Shown: piece by piece, positions 13,858-25,986 of the stretch
How positions within the stretch are numbered: the first letter of the stretch is position 1
How the letters are laid out: each line of letters opens with the position of its first letter
Source: Pholiota molesta
Lineage: Eukaryota; Basidiomycota; Agaricomycetes; Agaricales; Strophariaceae
Reading direction: 5' to 3'
Assembly: GCA_014925825.1 (NCBI GenBank)
Contig: JACGCK010000035.1
Location: 62,001-126,000 of the forward strand
Length of the DNA stretch: 64,000 nt
Notes under the pieces: model-generated
Told to the model about the DNA's origin: nothing
Seen by the model: the letters and a program-made list of their open reading frames with translations, nothing else
Database searches by the model: none
Made by a program: the position numbers and the translations under genes

Positions 13858-14190
13858 GCCAGGGTTCCAGTGTTCACATCCATCCGAGAGCCTTTAGAGC
13901 TAACAACATTGAATTTCGAGTGCAGGCGCTGGCTGCTGGGTAGAATTTTAAGCAGAAGTGCGGCATGGGGATGAAGTTTGGAAGCAAGTCTGGTTGGAGA
14001 AGGTTGGACGTTGGATTGGCCGCGGGACGATCCGGACCGGCAGTGTTGTATGGCACGATTCAACGTTCAACGTTCAACTCTGCTCAACTCCATCATCCCT
14101 CGAATGCCCGCTTACCATGCTAAGATCTGAATATGGATGTGAAAGGGAGATACCTTAGGTGCGTGGCAACGTTTATGCTGCTTTCTTTTG
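13858..14190 (+). repeat. Duplicated flank, second copy
   Basis: Matches 5085-5420 in order, including GGTTCCAGTGT, the GGCCGCGGGACGATCCGGAC block and GAGATACCTT. It gives the end of the roughly 4-5 kb duplicated unit. Confidence 0.8.
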
Positions 14191-14664
14191 CTGGCGAGCC
14201 ACTTAGCCCACGTTCCAGTGTTTGAATGTATGTTTTGGTAACGTCATAGCAGCAACTGTACATATTTTTCTCCGCGGCCTGTACTGCGTAATTATAGGTT
14301 ATAACTTGGTATAAATTTTTGTCAGAGAACGGGGCCAAAGTTTCAACTGGCCATGTGTCTTTCAAGATGTGTAACATCTTCCACTCTACGTACGGCGAGA
14401 GAGATGTGGAGGAAAAGGTTACAATAGCTAAGCGCTGATAGTGCGGCCGCGGACCTGGGCGCTGATCGTCCCCACGGTGCGCTTGATGATCGAACGATGT
14501 GAACTGGTTGTGAACATTCTCGATACTTGCCTTCCACTTGCCAGTGACTATGTAAAAAATTTCGTGCCCTTGCGTCTCTCCCAAAAAACTTACATTCACC
14601 ATCCCAGATTCCCTACTATGTCTTCCTACACCTCAATCGCACCGAACTTTGTCAGATCGACCAG
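14191..14664. other. Intergenic; promoter side of the Zn2Cys6-like gene
   Basis: No gene supported. The last 150 bases are pyrimidine-rich (CGTCTCTCCC, CACCATCCC), as in basidiomycete leaders. Confidence 0.4.
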
Positions 14665-16251
14665 ATGATCGTCCAAGCCCACGCCCACCACCTCATCGCA
14701 GCCATCCACCACGATTTAGTACGACGAAAAGTAAGTTAATCTTTGATGAGCGCTGTAAGTTCGTAGATGTGAACATAATTTCTATTATTAGGCCATTCTC
14801 TTCGCAAAGGCAGCCAACCTTGATGCGGATTCCAAGCTGCTATGGAAAAAAGATGCCAGTTTCTTCCATAATGTCATGCAACAAATGGACCTCTTCAACG
14901 TTGGCGAAATTGACGAGATAACCCTTTATAAAAGAATTCCCTACATCAAAAAATATACCGAGAAGGCTACCTCTGATGCCGCCGCTGCCGCCGCCTCTGC
15001 AGCTACTATCTCTGCAGCCGCTGCGAGCTCTGCCGCCGTTGTCGCCTCAGCTGCCAGAACTAATGCTGAAGCAGGCAGTCTTGCTACCAAACTCGCAAGG
15101 ATTCAATGTCTCCTTCGATTCGTCACCTTCATGAGTTCTAATTCCCTATTACTCAAGAAAATAACTACTTCTCAAGATCTGCAACCATTGCTGCCGATAT
15201 CACCCATATCTGACTGGTCTGAACATAAAGTTGCTCCGCTAAAGCAGCGCCAAGCAAGCACGAACCACCTCCAAATCTTACCTTCCCCCATGGCATCAGC
15301 CATTTCTAATCACTCACTGATAGCCTCTTCTGTGTCCCCTGAACCGATGCCCTTGCGAACCAGAAAGGTATTGGCGCCAGCGGCTAGCGATGAATGCGAC
15401 GACAACGAAGCTGAAGCGGTTTCTTCTCCGCCTCAACCAGCTGCGAAGGTGGTAAAGGCCCAAAGGGGTATGCAGGAGGTGCCAAAATCGACGCAAGCGG
15501 AGGCTATAAACGAGGCCGAATTGAGCGAGGACGCCGAGGAGAGGCCGCAGAAGAGAAAACTTCGGTCAGCCCGGGGGCTGCAGAAAGGGCAGAAGAACGG
15601 GCAGAATACCATAGTCAGGGAGGACGATGATGACGAGCCGCCAGCGCCGAAACAAAAAAAGAGAAAAGTGATAGGAAAGCAGAATTACGACAAGGACGAA
15701 TGGCGCCCTGCTGCATGGCAGATTCTGAAAAGGGAAAGAAAATGGCGATGGAAGAGAGCTCGGAACCTGAAGTCGACGAGCTGGACTCAACTTCGAGTGA
15801 CGAGAAGGAAATAACGACGTCTATTCGTGTCTCACGTCGCGACCTCCAGGGCACTGAGCAACTTTACACCAAGCCATGCAGCCTCTGTTCATCACGCAAA
15901 ACTCCCTGCGAAAAGCCTCAAAGCGGAGGGTCCTGTGTTGGGTGCAAGGTTTGGAAGATGAAGTGCATGTACGCGGGGTACCAAAGAAACACACCAAAGA
16001 AGCTCAAGACAGCCCAGCAAAAGCGCGATACCGGGGATAGTGGTAGGGTGGAGGTTACCACCGAAGAGCAGGAACCGGCAAGTATGGCAATTCGGCCGAC
16101 TGCCTCAACCCCACAGCTGGGTGCCTCGAGCTCAGGCTCGATGGCGGTCAAGACGACCAACGCTGATCCCAATGAAGCTCGTCTTCAAAGGATTGAGGCC
16201 GGGTATGCCAATATAGAGCGCATGCTGTTAGCATTATCCCAGCAACTGTAG
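14665..16251 (+). CDS. Zn2Cys6-type cluster protein with Ala-rich coil, one frame break
   Basis: Exon 14665-14730 (MIVQAHAHHLIAAIHH) joins exon 14792 onward across a GTAAGT...ATTAG intron. The protein has a helical N-terminus, an Ala/Ser-rich coil (about residues 95-135), then acidic and basic charged blocks with KKRK-type nuclear-localisation patches. Near the C-terminus are six cysteines spaced C-x2-C-x6-C-x8-C-x2-C-x6-C (15874-15972), the spacing of a fungal Zn2Cys6 binuclear cluster. Such clusters usually sit N-terminal; here it is C-terminal. The reading frame changes at a run of seven A near 15652-15658: upstream is the PAPKQKK frame, downstream the frame carrying the cysteines, as if one A is missing. 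The family resembles uncharacterised agaricomycete proteins. DNA binding is an inference from spacing and charge. Confidence 0.65.
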
Positions 16252-17576
16252 TAAAAATTTGTCCGTATACCATGTCTAACCAATTTTTGGCCCAGGACTT
16301 GCCCAGGTCTGCAACGTCTTATTCAACGTCGACGCGTCAACCCACAGTGGATGAAGCGATGATGAAATATCGGAGGCCTTGGGGAATCCAATCGAAAGAG
16401 AAGAGGACATTTTCGGTTGGCCATATGTCACTAATAATCAATATTCCATTGCGCGCAGCCAGAGAAATGTGAGGCCCGGAGGCCTGGGGCTTGAAGCTTG
16501 AAGCTTTGAAGCTTGAAGCTTGAGGGTGTAGGTTTACTGTAAGAAAGTACATAGAGCGGCAGTGCCGGCATACATCCAAGCGCCGATTGAATATGATGCC
16601 TGCCCTAAATCAAGCTCGAGCTCAAAAGAAAAAACTTTCCAATGCGCAACATTCATCCCTTTTTCCACAGTCGCTCTTTCGTTTCCGTTGTTGGTCATGG
16701 TGGCTTTCTCTTTGGGGCAGTCGAACGTTGGATCAATGGGTGTATAGGTTCGTACTACATCTCCGTCGTTTTCATTCAACTTTTCTTTTTCTTTCGTGAC
16801 GAAAAAGAGCATCATGCTCGATAACCCAGCTCTTCGAGGAGGGAGTAACGCCCCATTTAACCATTGAGAACAAAATCTATCTGATTCTTCTTCATTGTGC
16901 ATACTTTTTTTTTGAAGTTTCGACAGCTGACAATACTCTTTAGTATGATATACTTCATCTCCCGATGTACTGGCTCGCATTAGGTTGACTGTCGACAGTC
17001 GTGTTCTCTATCTCTATCCTTGTTGTGAGTACTATTTCCTTTCATCAAACCGCCTCGCTTCCTTTGAAGCGGTTTGCAAGATGAGATTTATAATTTTTCA
17101 GTTATCCCTGTCTTAATGCTTTTGTCGAGACCTTGAAAATCTGATACACTTTCGATTACCCCTTTGTCTTCTTCGAACACGTACTAATGTTCCTCCCTCC
17201 CTCTTCTTAGGTTATCGAATTCACCTCTTCCCAGGTCGTCGGCGCCTCGAAACTTGATGGTTGTTAACGGGTAGGTCCAGTTCGACGTTTATTCTATGTG
17301 CTTCACTCTTGTATATTCTTTTTTCCTGTATGATTACCCTGATGTAAATTCTACTACCCCATCTATTGCATCTCACTTTGCGAGGGGCGCCAGACTTCGA
17401 AGTTCTCGCTATGTTATTAAGATTCAAACATGAAGTCAAGTCAAATGTGGTTATGTCACCGCGTCGTTCCAATGTTTATATTGCAAATGAATAGTCGCCC
17501 TGAGCAGATACTAATACAGGCTGATATATGTTCATACCAAGTTCATACTTCTTACCAAGCTGTTCCCTTCAAGCAG
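16252..17576. other. Intergenic; includes a GAAGCTT microrepeat
   Basis: No gene supported. At 16490-16522 the unit GAAGCTT(T) is repeated four times in a row. Pyrimidine-rich stretches near 17170-17210 and 17240 could belong to untranslated regions, but I see no domain-bearing frame. Confidence 0.4.
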
Positions 17577-18486
17577 TTATCCTAGGAAATCTGTTATTCC
17601 ATTTTCGACGAAAACATTCAAACCGTCTTGAAGTGGAGTATCGCCTCCCACAATGTCGATTGCCAGCCCAGCTGCATCCTCTCTATCAACAAGAATTGCA
17701 AGCGCTTTGGCCACATCATCCCTCTATCAATGAGAATTATTCAGCTTCCGACTGCAAGTCAAGGAAATCAATCTTGACGTACCGATATCGTTTTGCCCAA
17801 ATGTGTTCTGCCAACCGCCGCTGTGCCTACCCCGGGATTGTTGGTCAGTCCTCCTGGGCGCAATATAATCCACTTGAAAGCCGTTCGTTTGACGAGATTT
17901 TTGTCGGCTTCGTATTTCCACTTCATGTATGCTCCTATGGCGTTCCGCACGCGATTGGACATGGCGATGTCTTCCTCGGTCTACATTAAGCAACGAATGA
18001 GAAACTGTTCCTGTAAATATTAAGATAGGGACGCACATAATGTGCGGGTATCTTCTCTGGATCGCGGACGTCGATCGCGGACACCAGGATCAACAAGGGC
18101 TTCTTGCCTTCCACGCCCTCGAGGGCATCAAACACCTTCACAGCGCCTTCATAGTCGATCTTCTTCGTCATTTCCTCGGCGCCCTTCCCACCAGCCCCCG
18201 CGGAAAAGTAGACAACATCGGCGCCTTGGAAGGCTTTCGTGAAATCCGCCACCGGTGCGTCTGCCAGGGACAGCACGAGCGGCTTCGCACCGAGCTCTTT
18301 GATGTCGTTTTCCTGTGAAGGATCCCTGATGATAGACGTGACCGAGTGGTTTGGGGTGAGCAGCTTGGCGAGCCGCAGAGAGACCTGCGGGTTGTTTGGT
18401 CTTTTAGTATGGTACTAGCGCTCGGGATTACGGATTTTTTTACTGACATTACCGTGGCCCCCAACGATCACGATGTTTTTCGACAT
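17577..18486 (-). CDS. NAD(P)-binding atypical short-chain dehydrogenase (NmrA/YMR090W-like)
   Basis: Four exons on the minus strand (18486-18448, 18384-18037, 17980-17783, 17723-17577) give 243 residues. The first intron uses a GTCAGT donor, chosen because it keeps the frame. The N-terminus is a dinucleotide-binding loop, IVIVGGHGNVS, followed by SIIRDPSQ (second strand and cofactor loop). GADVVYFSAGAGGKG is the strand-4 region, LLILVSAIDVRDP the strand-5 region, and YMKWKYEAD plus WIILRPGGLTN the atypical-SDR active-site helix and following strand. The C-terminal helix is RDDVAKALAILVD. Size and motifs fit the SDR_a5/NmrA-like group, which are redox sensors or reductases acting in the cytosol. 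Substrate cannot be told. Neighbours give no pathway link. Confidence 0.82.
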
Positions 18487-19360
18487 TTTGGAGGTATGTA
18501 AGAGAGCGGAAACACTGAGGTCCGCAATAGTCGAATGCTCGAACCCCTATGTGTTCAAGGCGTGATGATCATGGCCGATGACGCGAAGATAAGATAAGAT
18601 GACGACCAGACTATCTGAAAAATTGGTCATTCCCAGGGCGGTCCGGAGCCCCTGTGGTGCGTTGTTTGGCCCAGGGAGATTCCGGCCGTTCCCAAAAATA
18701 GTACCCAGGGATTTCCCTCATTGGCGCTCACAACGCCCACCGACATTGGATTAAAATTGCTATGGTGCTCAGTGGCAGAGGTAACTAGATCTACACTAAT
18801 GAAAATAGGCATTAATTATATATTGTGAATAGCTTAAATTGTGCTGAAATTTGAAGCAAAAGGTAACATTGGCGGTGATCTGCATGTATTTGCGACAAGT
18901 TCTAGAGAAGGAAAAGTGCACGGCGTTCAACGAAGTTGTTTGAGATGGAATAGTTCTCGCAAACAATTCATCTTTGAGTAGAAGCGAGAGTCTGTCATTG
19001 CACAAGCTTCTTTCATGATTCAAGTTTACATCTCCAATCAGATTTCAAGTCTATAACACAAAAACAAGCTACTATATTCTCTGAACATTGAAATATTCTA
19101 GCTTATCTTTTCCTGAGCAGGGCTGTCAATACCAGTCTCTGGCCTAACAAGGATCAATACAGCATTGCAGTGCTTCATCCAAATGCTTCTGTGCCAACTG
19201 ATACAGCACTGTTGGTTTTGTGCCGGTGTCTCTGGGTGCAAGATAAGTAACACCCTGGTAGCAAATTTATCAAAAGAAAAAATCTCCAAGTGCATTCATA
19301 TAGTCTACAATAGAATATATTTGTCTATACAACGACAAGATGTGTAAATACATTGATGGC
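18487..19360. other. Upstream flank of the SDR gene; no gene
   Basis: AT-rich sequence with no supported frame. The first 250 bases presumably hold the minus-strand promoter of the SDR gene; no clear TATA box. Confidence 0.4.
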
Positions 19361-20800
19361 GCTTGTTCGTCGTCGTAGCTGCAGAGAGGGGAGTGGAAGC
19401 AGGCAGCCGCGATCATGGTCAGTGCTCGTTCGACGTCCTCGCAGCCGCTGAGTGGGGACTAGAGGAGGTGGCCGCGCCAACGCGGTGTTGGAGGCGGTGT
19501 TGCCATAGCTGCTGGGAGGGAACTGGGACAGGCGGCGTCCAACGAGCAAGCATGTTCACCACGGGCTGGAGAGGACAGCGCCAGCACAAACGCGCCGCAC
19601 GTCGGTGGGGTGCCCACAAGGCACCAACGGCGTCCGCGCTGCCGTCTACGGTCTGCGGTCTGCCTTGTGAGTCGTCGCCGATCCGCACCTCTGACGTTCT
19701 TCCGCCCTGCGTCCCAAGGATTCCGCGCCGCTGCCTCCGCTGAAGAGATCTCCACTTGCCTTCCAGCAGGGCACACCGCCATCGAGGACAAACAATGCAG
19801 GGCCACGAGAGTCGGCAGGTGTCGAGGAGAGCGGGAATGGGTGAGCACAGGCGTCCGTGGGTGGTAAGCGGCGAGTTAGTGCCGCCGCGCAAGTACTGAC
19901 CGCCCTCGTTGTCAGCGTTTCCTGCAGAACGCAGACGAGATCAGACAGGCGCGGTTGCTGCACGGCAGACGAGAGCTGAGCAGGACGGCGCCAGCCAGAA
20001 CGCGCCGCTCGCCGTCGAGTTACTTCCGAGGCGATGGCGTCGTCGGTCCTCTCGCCTGCCTCCTCGTTCTTCCGTGCCTCTGGCCTTCGATTGCTTGCGC
20101 AGGCTCGCAGCCCCCCAACCGCAACCCGATCGCCGCCGTCCTTCGCGGCAACAACACGATCCGTTGCGCCTAGGCACCCCCCGTGGAGATCTGCGCACAA
20201 GCGGTGCGCGAGCGGGTCTGTGATATGGAGCAAGCAGCGGCGGTGTTGAAGGTGGACAAACGAGCAGCGCTCGTTCGTCGTTGTCGTTGCTGGCGGGATG
20301 GCGCTGGGACAGGCGATGGCGTTCAACAACAGACGAGCGAACAGCGCTCATTCGTCGTCGTAGCGGCTGGGTAGGGGCTGGAGCACGCGGCCGTGGCTAG
20401 GTAGACGAATAGACGAACGAGCAGTGCTCGTTCGTTGTTAGATATGTTGGAGGCGGTGATGGGACGCGGTGCAAGTGTACGTTATGACCCATAATGGGGA
20501 CGTTGTGAGGGACGTGGGCGGTGGTTGCCGACGTAGGGCGGGCCCTAGCGCCGACTCGGCGGTGTTGGTCAGTGGGTGAATGAGTGGGGGTGGACTGACC
20601 TTGCTGCCTCTGCTGACATGGCCGCCGCCATTGTCGTCGTAGTGCCGGGCCCGCAGTCGTGCGCATCGTTGTTGGTTTGTGTTGTCGCTCGCGTCGTTGT
20701 TCGCGTTGACGGTCGTAGACGATGTGGGCATAGGGAGTGCTCAGTGCGAGTGGGACGAACACCCGCGCCAACTTGAAGTTGAGATAACGCGGTGCGTCAT
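19361..20800. repeat. GC-rich low-complexity repeat island
   Basis: A unit close to CAGYGCTCGTTCGTCGTYG, followed by a purine-rich tail, occurs near 19361, 19420, 20265, 20342 and 20422. Several joints are palindromic: CGAACGAGCA-G-TGCTCGTTCG at 20414-20434 is an exact inverted repeat around one base, and AACGAGCAGCGCTCGTT at 20259-20275 is similar. All six frames are open for long runs here because of composition (CGN, GCN codons). I regard those frames as artefacts, and the block as an old repeat or transposon remnant. Confidence 0.6.
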
Positions 20801-20994
20801 ATTATGTAGGCTCACGTGCTTCTCATTCGGTGTAATTCGGTGTGCATTGGTCGCTTCGGTGTAAATCGGTCGCGTGGGTAAAATTAGAAATCCCTGGGAA
20901 TGGCGAAGCTGCCGACTATCTCGCTTCAATTGCGCTTCAACTCGAGCTTTCTCACTTACTATCACCACGAGATACCCTGGCCGCGAAGAACTCG

Positions 20995-23567
20995 ATGTAT
21001 TCACAACTCGCAGAGATTCCAGTCCCTACTTCCGCTCAATTCATACCATCACAAAGTGAGCCCTTTCTCGCTGGGGAAAGTAACAACTAATGCCAGCAAT
21101 GATAAGACGCAGAGCAAACCATCGTTCAATTGAATTTCTCCGTCAAAGACCACGTCAGAAATATAAAGAGGACTATGTCAAAATCCGTGGTCTTCAATTC
21201 CGACGGACATCATCCAATCAGCCCTGTATCGACGCCACTGCTCGACATCGACATCGTCGCACAAATCGTATCTTCTTCGGGGAAAAAGAGGGCAACTCTA
21301 CGGAATGTCAAACTCGTAGATGGAAAGTCGAATCGTATCGTCGAAGTTTGGAGCGAAGGGCTGTTACTGATTTCCTTAAATGTAACGGATTACCATGGAG
21401 ACTTCTACACAGACGGTGAGTTTACTGTTGGGACGTATCGAAGAACTTACACGAACGATTGGCTTAGAGTATCTTGGATCGCTCTCTTTTGCCCCTTCGG
21501 AACTTGCAGTGATTTATACAGCCGAAGGAAACGCACCTGAAAGCAAAGATCCTTACTCCAAGTTTCGATTCAACCCTGACTTCGGAGAGAGCCTCACTGG
21601 CAAGAAACGCCCGATCGCTTTTATCCTGCGCTGGCAAGACCCATCGTCCGAGGACACATCTCCGCCGAAAGCAAGTCTTGTGCAACTGAAGACGTTTGAA
21701 GGCGTGCGCTTTGGACAGGCGATATTCTCTGCGAACTCCGACGAGATCATCTATGCGACGGGGTACGAGTTCACTGCTGATGGCCGCTTTCTGGGGATCA
21801 AGTGGTGCTCCAATCGACCAGTGGGTATTTGGAGGTTGCGGATAGGCGAGGCCTCGCACTCTGGCGACATTTCGAACCCACCCACTGCTGTTGACATTGT
21901 CAAGGCTGAAAAGCTGACACCCGCTTTCTTGTCTTGTCGTTCGCCACGTATCCTGACTAGCCAGGGGAAATCAACCCTGCTTTGGCTAGCTGGGCGGAGC
22001 GGAGGCGCTCATGTGGCTACTGCAACTCTACACGCTCTTGACATCACCTCTGACGCCGCCGCCGATGCATCGCCGGTTTCTACTGTGCCAAAGACTCTGG
22101 TTGACATTGTCGATGTGCCGGATTCGAACTTGAACGGCTTCCCGGGCCTGTATCCCACGTACAACCTTCCCTCCCAGTTCGAGATCAAGGCGTCGGAGTC
22201 GTCGTCCTCATCCATATTGGTCGCCTCACAATGGGGATCTCGTACGACTGTCGTTGCAATTTCTGCTGATGGTGGGTCCGTCAAGGAACTGACTCCAGAT
22301 TCCGATAACAGCCTGTATAGCTGGTCGGTTCTCGCTACCGACGGTCGTGGGCGCGTCATCTGCAGTCGAAGCGCGCCTTCTGTGCCATACGAAATTGTGC
22401 TTGGGGATTTTGATAGGTCGGGGAGCGTCTCATGGACGGTGATCGACCGACCTGTATTATCCAAAGCAGGTGCGTATAACGTTGTCTCCGCCAGTCTCAT
22501 TTTAGCAGGATATCTGACAAAGCTCTTCTCTAGTTGACAAAGCGTTGTCAACGATTCGAGCATCAATTATCTCTATTCCAGGCCGCCCATTTGTTGAAAC
22601 GATCTTCATCCAGGGTGAAATGAAGGGAAATGGGGGCACCAAACCTCCTTGTATTACATCACCGCATGGCGGACCCCATGGGACGACATCTACGGCGTTT
22701 TCCCCAAACACTGTGGCATTCGTACTCGAGGGATGTGAGTGAACCAACAGATGTTCTGCATCGGTTTTATCCTATTTTTTGAACAGATACACTATCCCTT
22801 CCAAACTACACCGGGTCCCCTGGGTACGGCGAACGATTCCTCCAAGCCTTGATCGGCAGATGCGGGGAGTTGGATGTGCAAGATTGCATCGCGACAGCGA
22901 AGCACATTATCGGCCTTGGATTATCTGCGCCCGGACCGGGAAAGCAATTCATATCGGGAGGCAGCCACGGCGGCTTCCTCGCGGCTCACTGTGCGCTCGC
23001 TCCATCCCTCTTCTGATCGCTGTCATCGGTCCAGCTAAACTCCTTGTAGTGATAGGACAGTATCCCGATTTCTTTTCCGCAGCAGCCCTGCGCAACCCCG
23101 TTATCTCAGCGAGCGATGTGTCCAACACCGATATTCCAGATTGGTACTTCGCCGAATTCGGCCTGGGGTACCCTCTCGCGTCCTCGCCTGCATCTTCATA
23201 CGAGGGCGATGCAAGAACAGTCTTGCCCCCGCAAACATCGTCAGAAATACCCCCTCTCGTGGATGGCGACGCGTTCGCGAAGCTCCAAGCCGCATCGCCT
23301 ACTAGGTACCTCGACGATATGAAAGTACCAGTGCTTCTGATGATCGGAGCGGCGGACAGGCGTGTGGCACCAGCGCAGGGGATTCTGTTTTACCATGCAC
23401 TCAAAGCGCGGTATTCTCAAGCAGCAAAGGCGGCGCAAGGTGCGAAGGTGGATATGTTGGTGTTCGAGGGTGAAAGCCACCCGTTGGACGGCGTGGAGGC
23501 CAGTAGAGTTTTGTTTGAGGCGACGAGGGACTGGTTTAAGGCGGCGAGGAGTGCGAGTTCATGTTAA
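20995..23567 (+). CDS. Acylaminoacyl-peptidase (S9C prolyl-oligopeptidase family)
   Basis: Six exons (20995-21055, 21113-21415, 21468-22469, 22534-22734, 22787-22990, 23050-23567) join in frame to 762 residues, the usual length for this family. It releases N-acylated amino acids from blocked peptides in the cytosol. The N-terminal two thirds form the beta-propeller (HGDFYTD, then SLSFAPSELAVIYTAEG). The alpha/beta-hydrolase domain carries the triad: Ser582 in SGGSHGGF, Asp693 in GAADRRV and His734 in GESHPL. HGGPHG (about residue 505) is the oxyanion-side loop. The start ATG at 20995 gives MYSQLAEIPVPTS, the expected N-terminus, although an upstream in-frame ATG exists at 20842. No frame break was seen, in contrast to several neighbouring genes. 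Confidence 0.92.
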
Positions 23568-23775
23568 TCTATCCATTATTGTGGCTTCATTGACATATCC
23601 GAGAAAGTCGGGACATTCACATGGGAAATCTCGTGCGTGTTGGTCAGATGTTAGTCTCTTTTCAAGACTCCTTCGTGATGAACAGTCGATCCCTTTCATT
23701 TGAGGTGTATGTTGCAATCACACGATTACTCATCGTGTAATCATCCAATCCCACACGCCTCCAATCAACCTCCAA

Positions 23776-23783
23776 TATAAAAG
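23776..23783 (+). promoter_or_regulatory. Likely TATA box of the first P450 gene
   Basis: TATAAAAG lies 57 bases before the ATG at 23840, after a CCAATCAACCTCCAA stretch. Position and sequence fit a core promoter; the start site is not visible from sequence. Confidence 0.5.
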
Positions 23784-23839
23784 TATCTTCCATTGCCGAT
23801 GTCTAGTAGTGACTTTTGTTTCCCCACCCTCTCCTTGTC

Positions 23840-25986
23840 ATGGATTTTGGCTACACAACCACGTTTCTGGTCATCGCCATCGCGGGATGGCTAGTCTATA
23901 TGCAACGAGCCAAAACATCCACTCTTCCTGGTCCTCTACGCCTTCCATTGATTGGGAGCGTACATTACATGCCCACGAAAAGTGCCTGGCTCGTCTTTTC
24001 CGAGTGGAACAAATCTTACGGTAGGTATGTGATTTGCATTTATAGGCGATCAGCTATATTTTCCTCATCGGTCTATAAACAAGGTGGAATATTTCATCTT
24101 GACGCCTTGGGAAAGACCCTCGTGGTTATCAACTCGGTGAAGTTTGCAAAGGATCTGCTCGATAAACGGTCGAGTATATACTCTGATCGCCCACATGCTG
24201 TATGTATCTTCCTTCATCCTTGTCTGTTACGCTCAAAGATGACTTTAAGGTTATGGCGGGAGATCTGTGAGCCAATATTGATATTTTCCTCACGTCCGAT
24301 GACTGTGCTGATATTTATGGAACACAGCGTTGGTTTTACCCAGGTGTTTGCATTTAGCGCGTACGGCGACACATGGCGCAAGCAACGTCGTATGGTCTCG
24401 CAGGATTTCAGTCCGAATATGATACCCAGATACTACGCCCTGCAAGAGAAGGAAGCAGCAACTCTTGTTCGAAATCTCCTCAAAGACCCTAATACTCTCC
24501 GAGACGAGCTCCAATTGTACGTTCTTCCGATTTTTTGGAGGGGGGGTGGTGATCCATTGAAATTTGATACTTGTTTATAGCCGTTTAGGTGTAATCATCA
24601 CGCGAGTCACCTACGGATATCAGGTCCAGTCTATGGACGACCCTATGCTTGAGCTAGGAATGACCGCAATTGGTAATTTCAGCAAAACGACAATGCCTGG
24701 TAAATACTTGGTGGATGTGATTCCAGCCCGTATGCGACCTTTTGTTTGTCGGTTAAATTTTTGTCTTTTGACTTAATTTTTCTAGTAAGATATCTTCCCC
24801 TATGGATGCCGGGCGCGGGCTTCCTCAAAGAGGCAGAAGAAATGCGGACGCAATTGATCGACGCAGCGTACAAACCATATGAGCTGTGCAAGCATAACCT
24901 TGTGCGTCCCCTCGTCTTCTCGAACTTTTTCGCCAATAAATAAAATTATGCGACGCTCTATCAGGACACCGGGAAAACCCTGATGCCGAATCTTTGTGGA
25001 ACTGTAATTCATGACGGAGGCGAGCAGCTTTCTAAAGACGTCGAGGAGAATATCACTTGGGCAGCTCTGTCGATGTTAGGCGGTGGTCTCGACACTGTAA
25101 GTAACTACTATGTGCTGATTATCCTGCTTTGCGGGCGCCACTTTATTCACTTACTCCCCAACTTTCTTATAAATATCTCATTAGAACGCGTCGGTCGCTC
25201 TTACATTCATTATGGCTATGATTCTACACCCACAGATACAGAAGAAAGCTCAGATAGAGCTCGATACTGTGACAGGAAAGGATCGTCTCCCTCATATAAG
25301 TGATCGGTCCAAGTTGCCTTACATACGAAGTGTTATGGCGGAAACGTTGAGGTGGGCGCCTCCGGTGCCCCTTGGTATGTTTGTTTCACCCGGGTGCATC
25401 GAAGCGTCATTCGCTGTTTAAACGATTCAATTAGGCCTTCCACATGCGGTTACTGAAGACGATATCTACGAAGGTTACCATATTCCCAAAGGCTCTCTCA
25501 TTCAAGCGAACATCTGGTACGCGCTTCTCCAATAAATGTGTTTTTGCGTCCTTTAACTCGCATCGCATTGGATAGGCACATGCTTCACGATCCGGACATA
25601 TACCCCGACCCAATGACGTTCAGTCCTGAACGCTTCAACGGCGACGATGCGGCCATGGATAGCGCGAAAGAGCTGGTTTTCGGATTCGGCCGGCGTGTAT
25701 GCCCGGGAATACATTTCGCGGAGGGGACCTTTTTCGCAATTATAACGACCCTCCTAGCGGCGTGCGATATTCTTCCCGGTCTCGACATAAATGGGAAGGA
25801 GGTGCTTCCGGAGTATGAGTACACAGATGGAACTATCGTGTATGTTTTCTATTTCCGCCTTGCTACTTCAATTATTAATTTTCACATTTGTTTAGTATGC
25901 CGAAGCCATTTACTTTGAGGCTTCGAGAACGCTCACCACAAGCCATAGCTCTACTTGAAGAAGCTTCTGCAATGCATGTTGAATAA
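23840..25986 (+). CDS. Cytochrome P450 monooxygenase, copy 1
   Basis: About 500 residues over many short exons. The N-terminus has a membrane anchor (TTFLVIAIAGWLVYM) and the proline hinge LPGPLRLPLIG. The C-helix motif is WRKQRR. The I-helix has GGGLDT (A/GGx(D/E)T class), followed across an intron by the AMILHP helix. The K-helix ExxR is ETLR (25343-25354 region), then ERFNGDD (PERF). The haem loop FGFGRRVCPG lies at 25678-25707 with its axial Cys. The pattern fits the fungal group often annotated as O-methylsterigmatocystin oxidoreductase-like. It acts at the endoplasmic reticulum with a P450 reductase; the substrate is unknown. Intron borders are canonical and I see no frame break. It is a tandem paralogue of the gene starting at 26527, with matching introns. 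Confidence 0.88.

Noticed and set aside
15652..15658. Programmed frameshifting at the A7 run
   Set aside because: The same one-base loss occurs at eleven other places without slippery sequence logic, so a base-call loss or decay is simpler.
15669..15722. Intron (GTGATA...GGCAG) to explain the frame change in the Zn2Cys6-like gene
   Set aside because: Removing it takes out a whole number of codons, so it does not move the frame to the one carrying the cysteines.
18168..18464. 98-codon minus-strand frame as the SDR start
   Set aside because: It is a different frame from the Rossmann motifs; the ATG at 18486 with IVIVGGHGN joins correctly after splicing.
19363..20776. Many long open frames on both strands, some over 200 codons
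   Set aside because: They arise from GC-rich repeats with few stop codons, have Arg/Ala-rich composition, overlap in all frames and match no domain.
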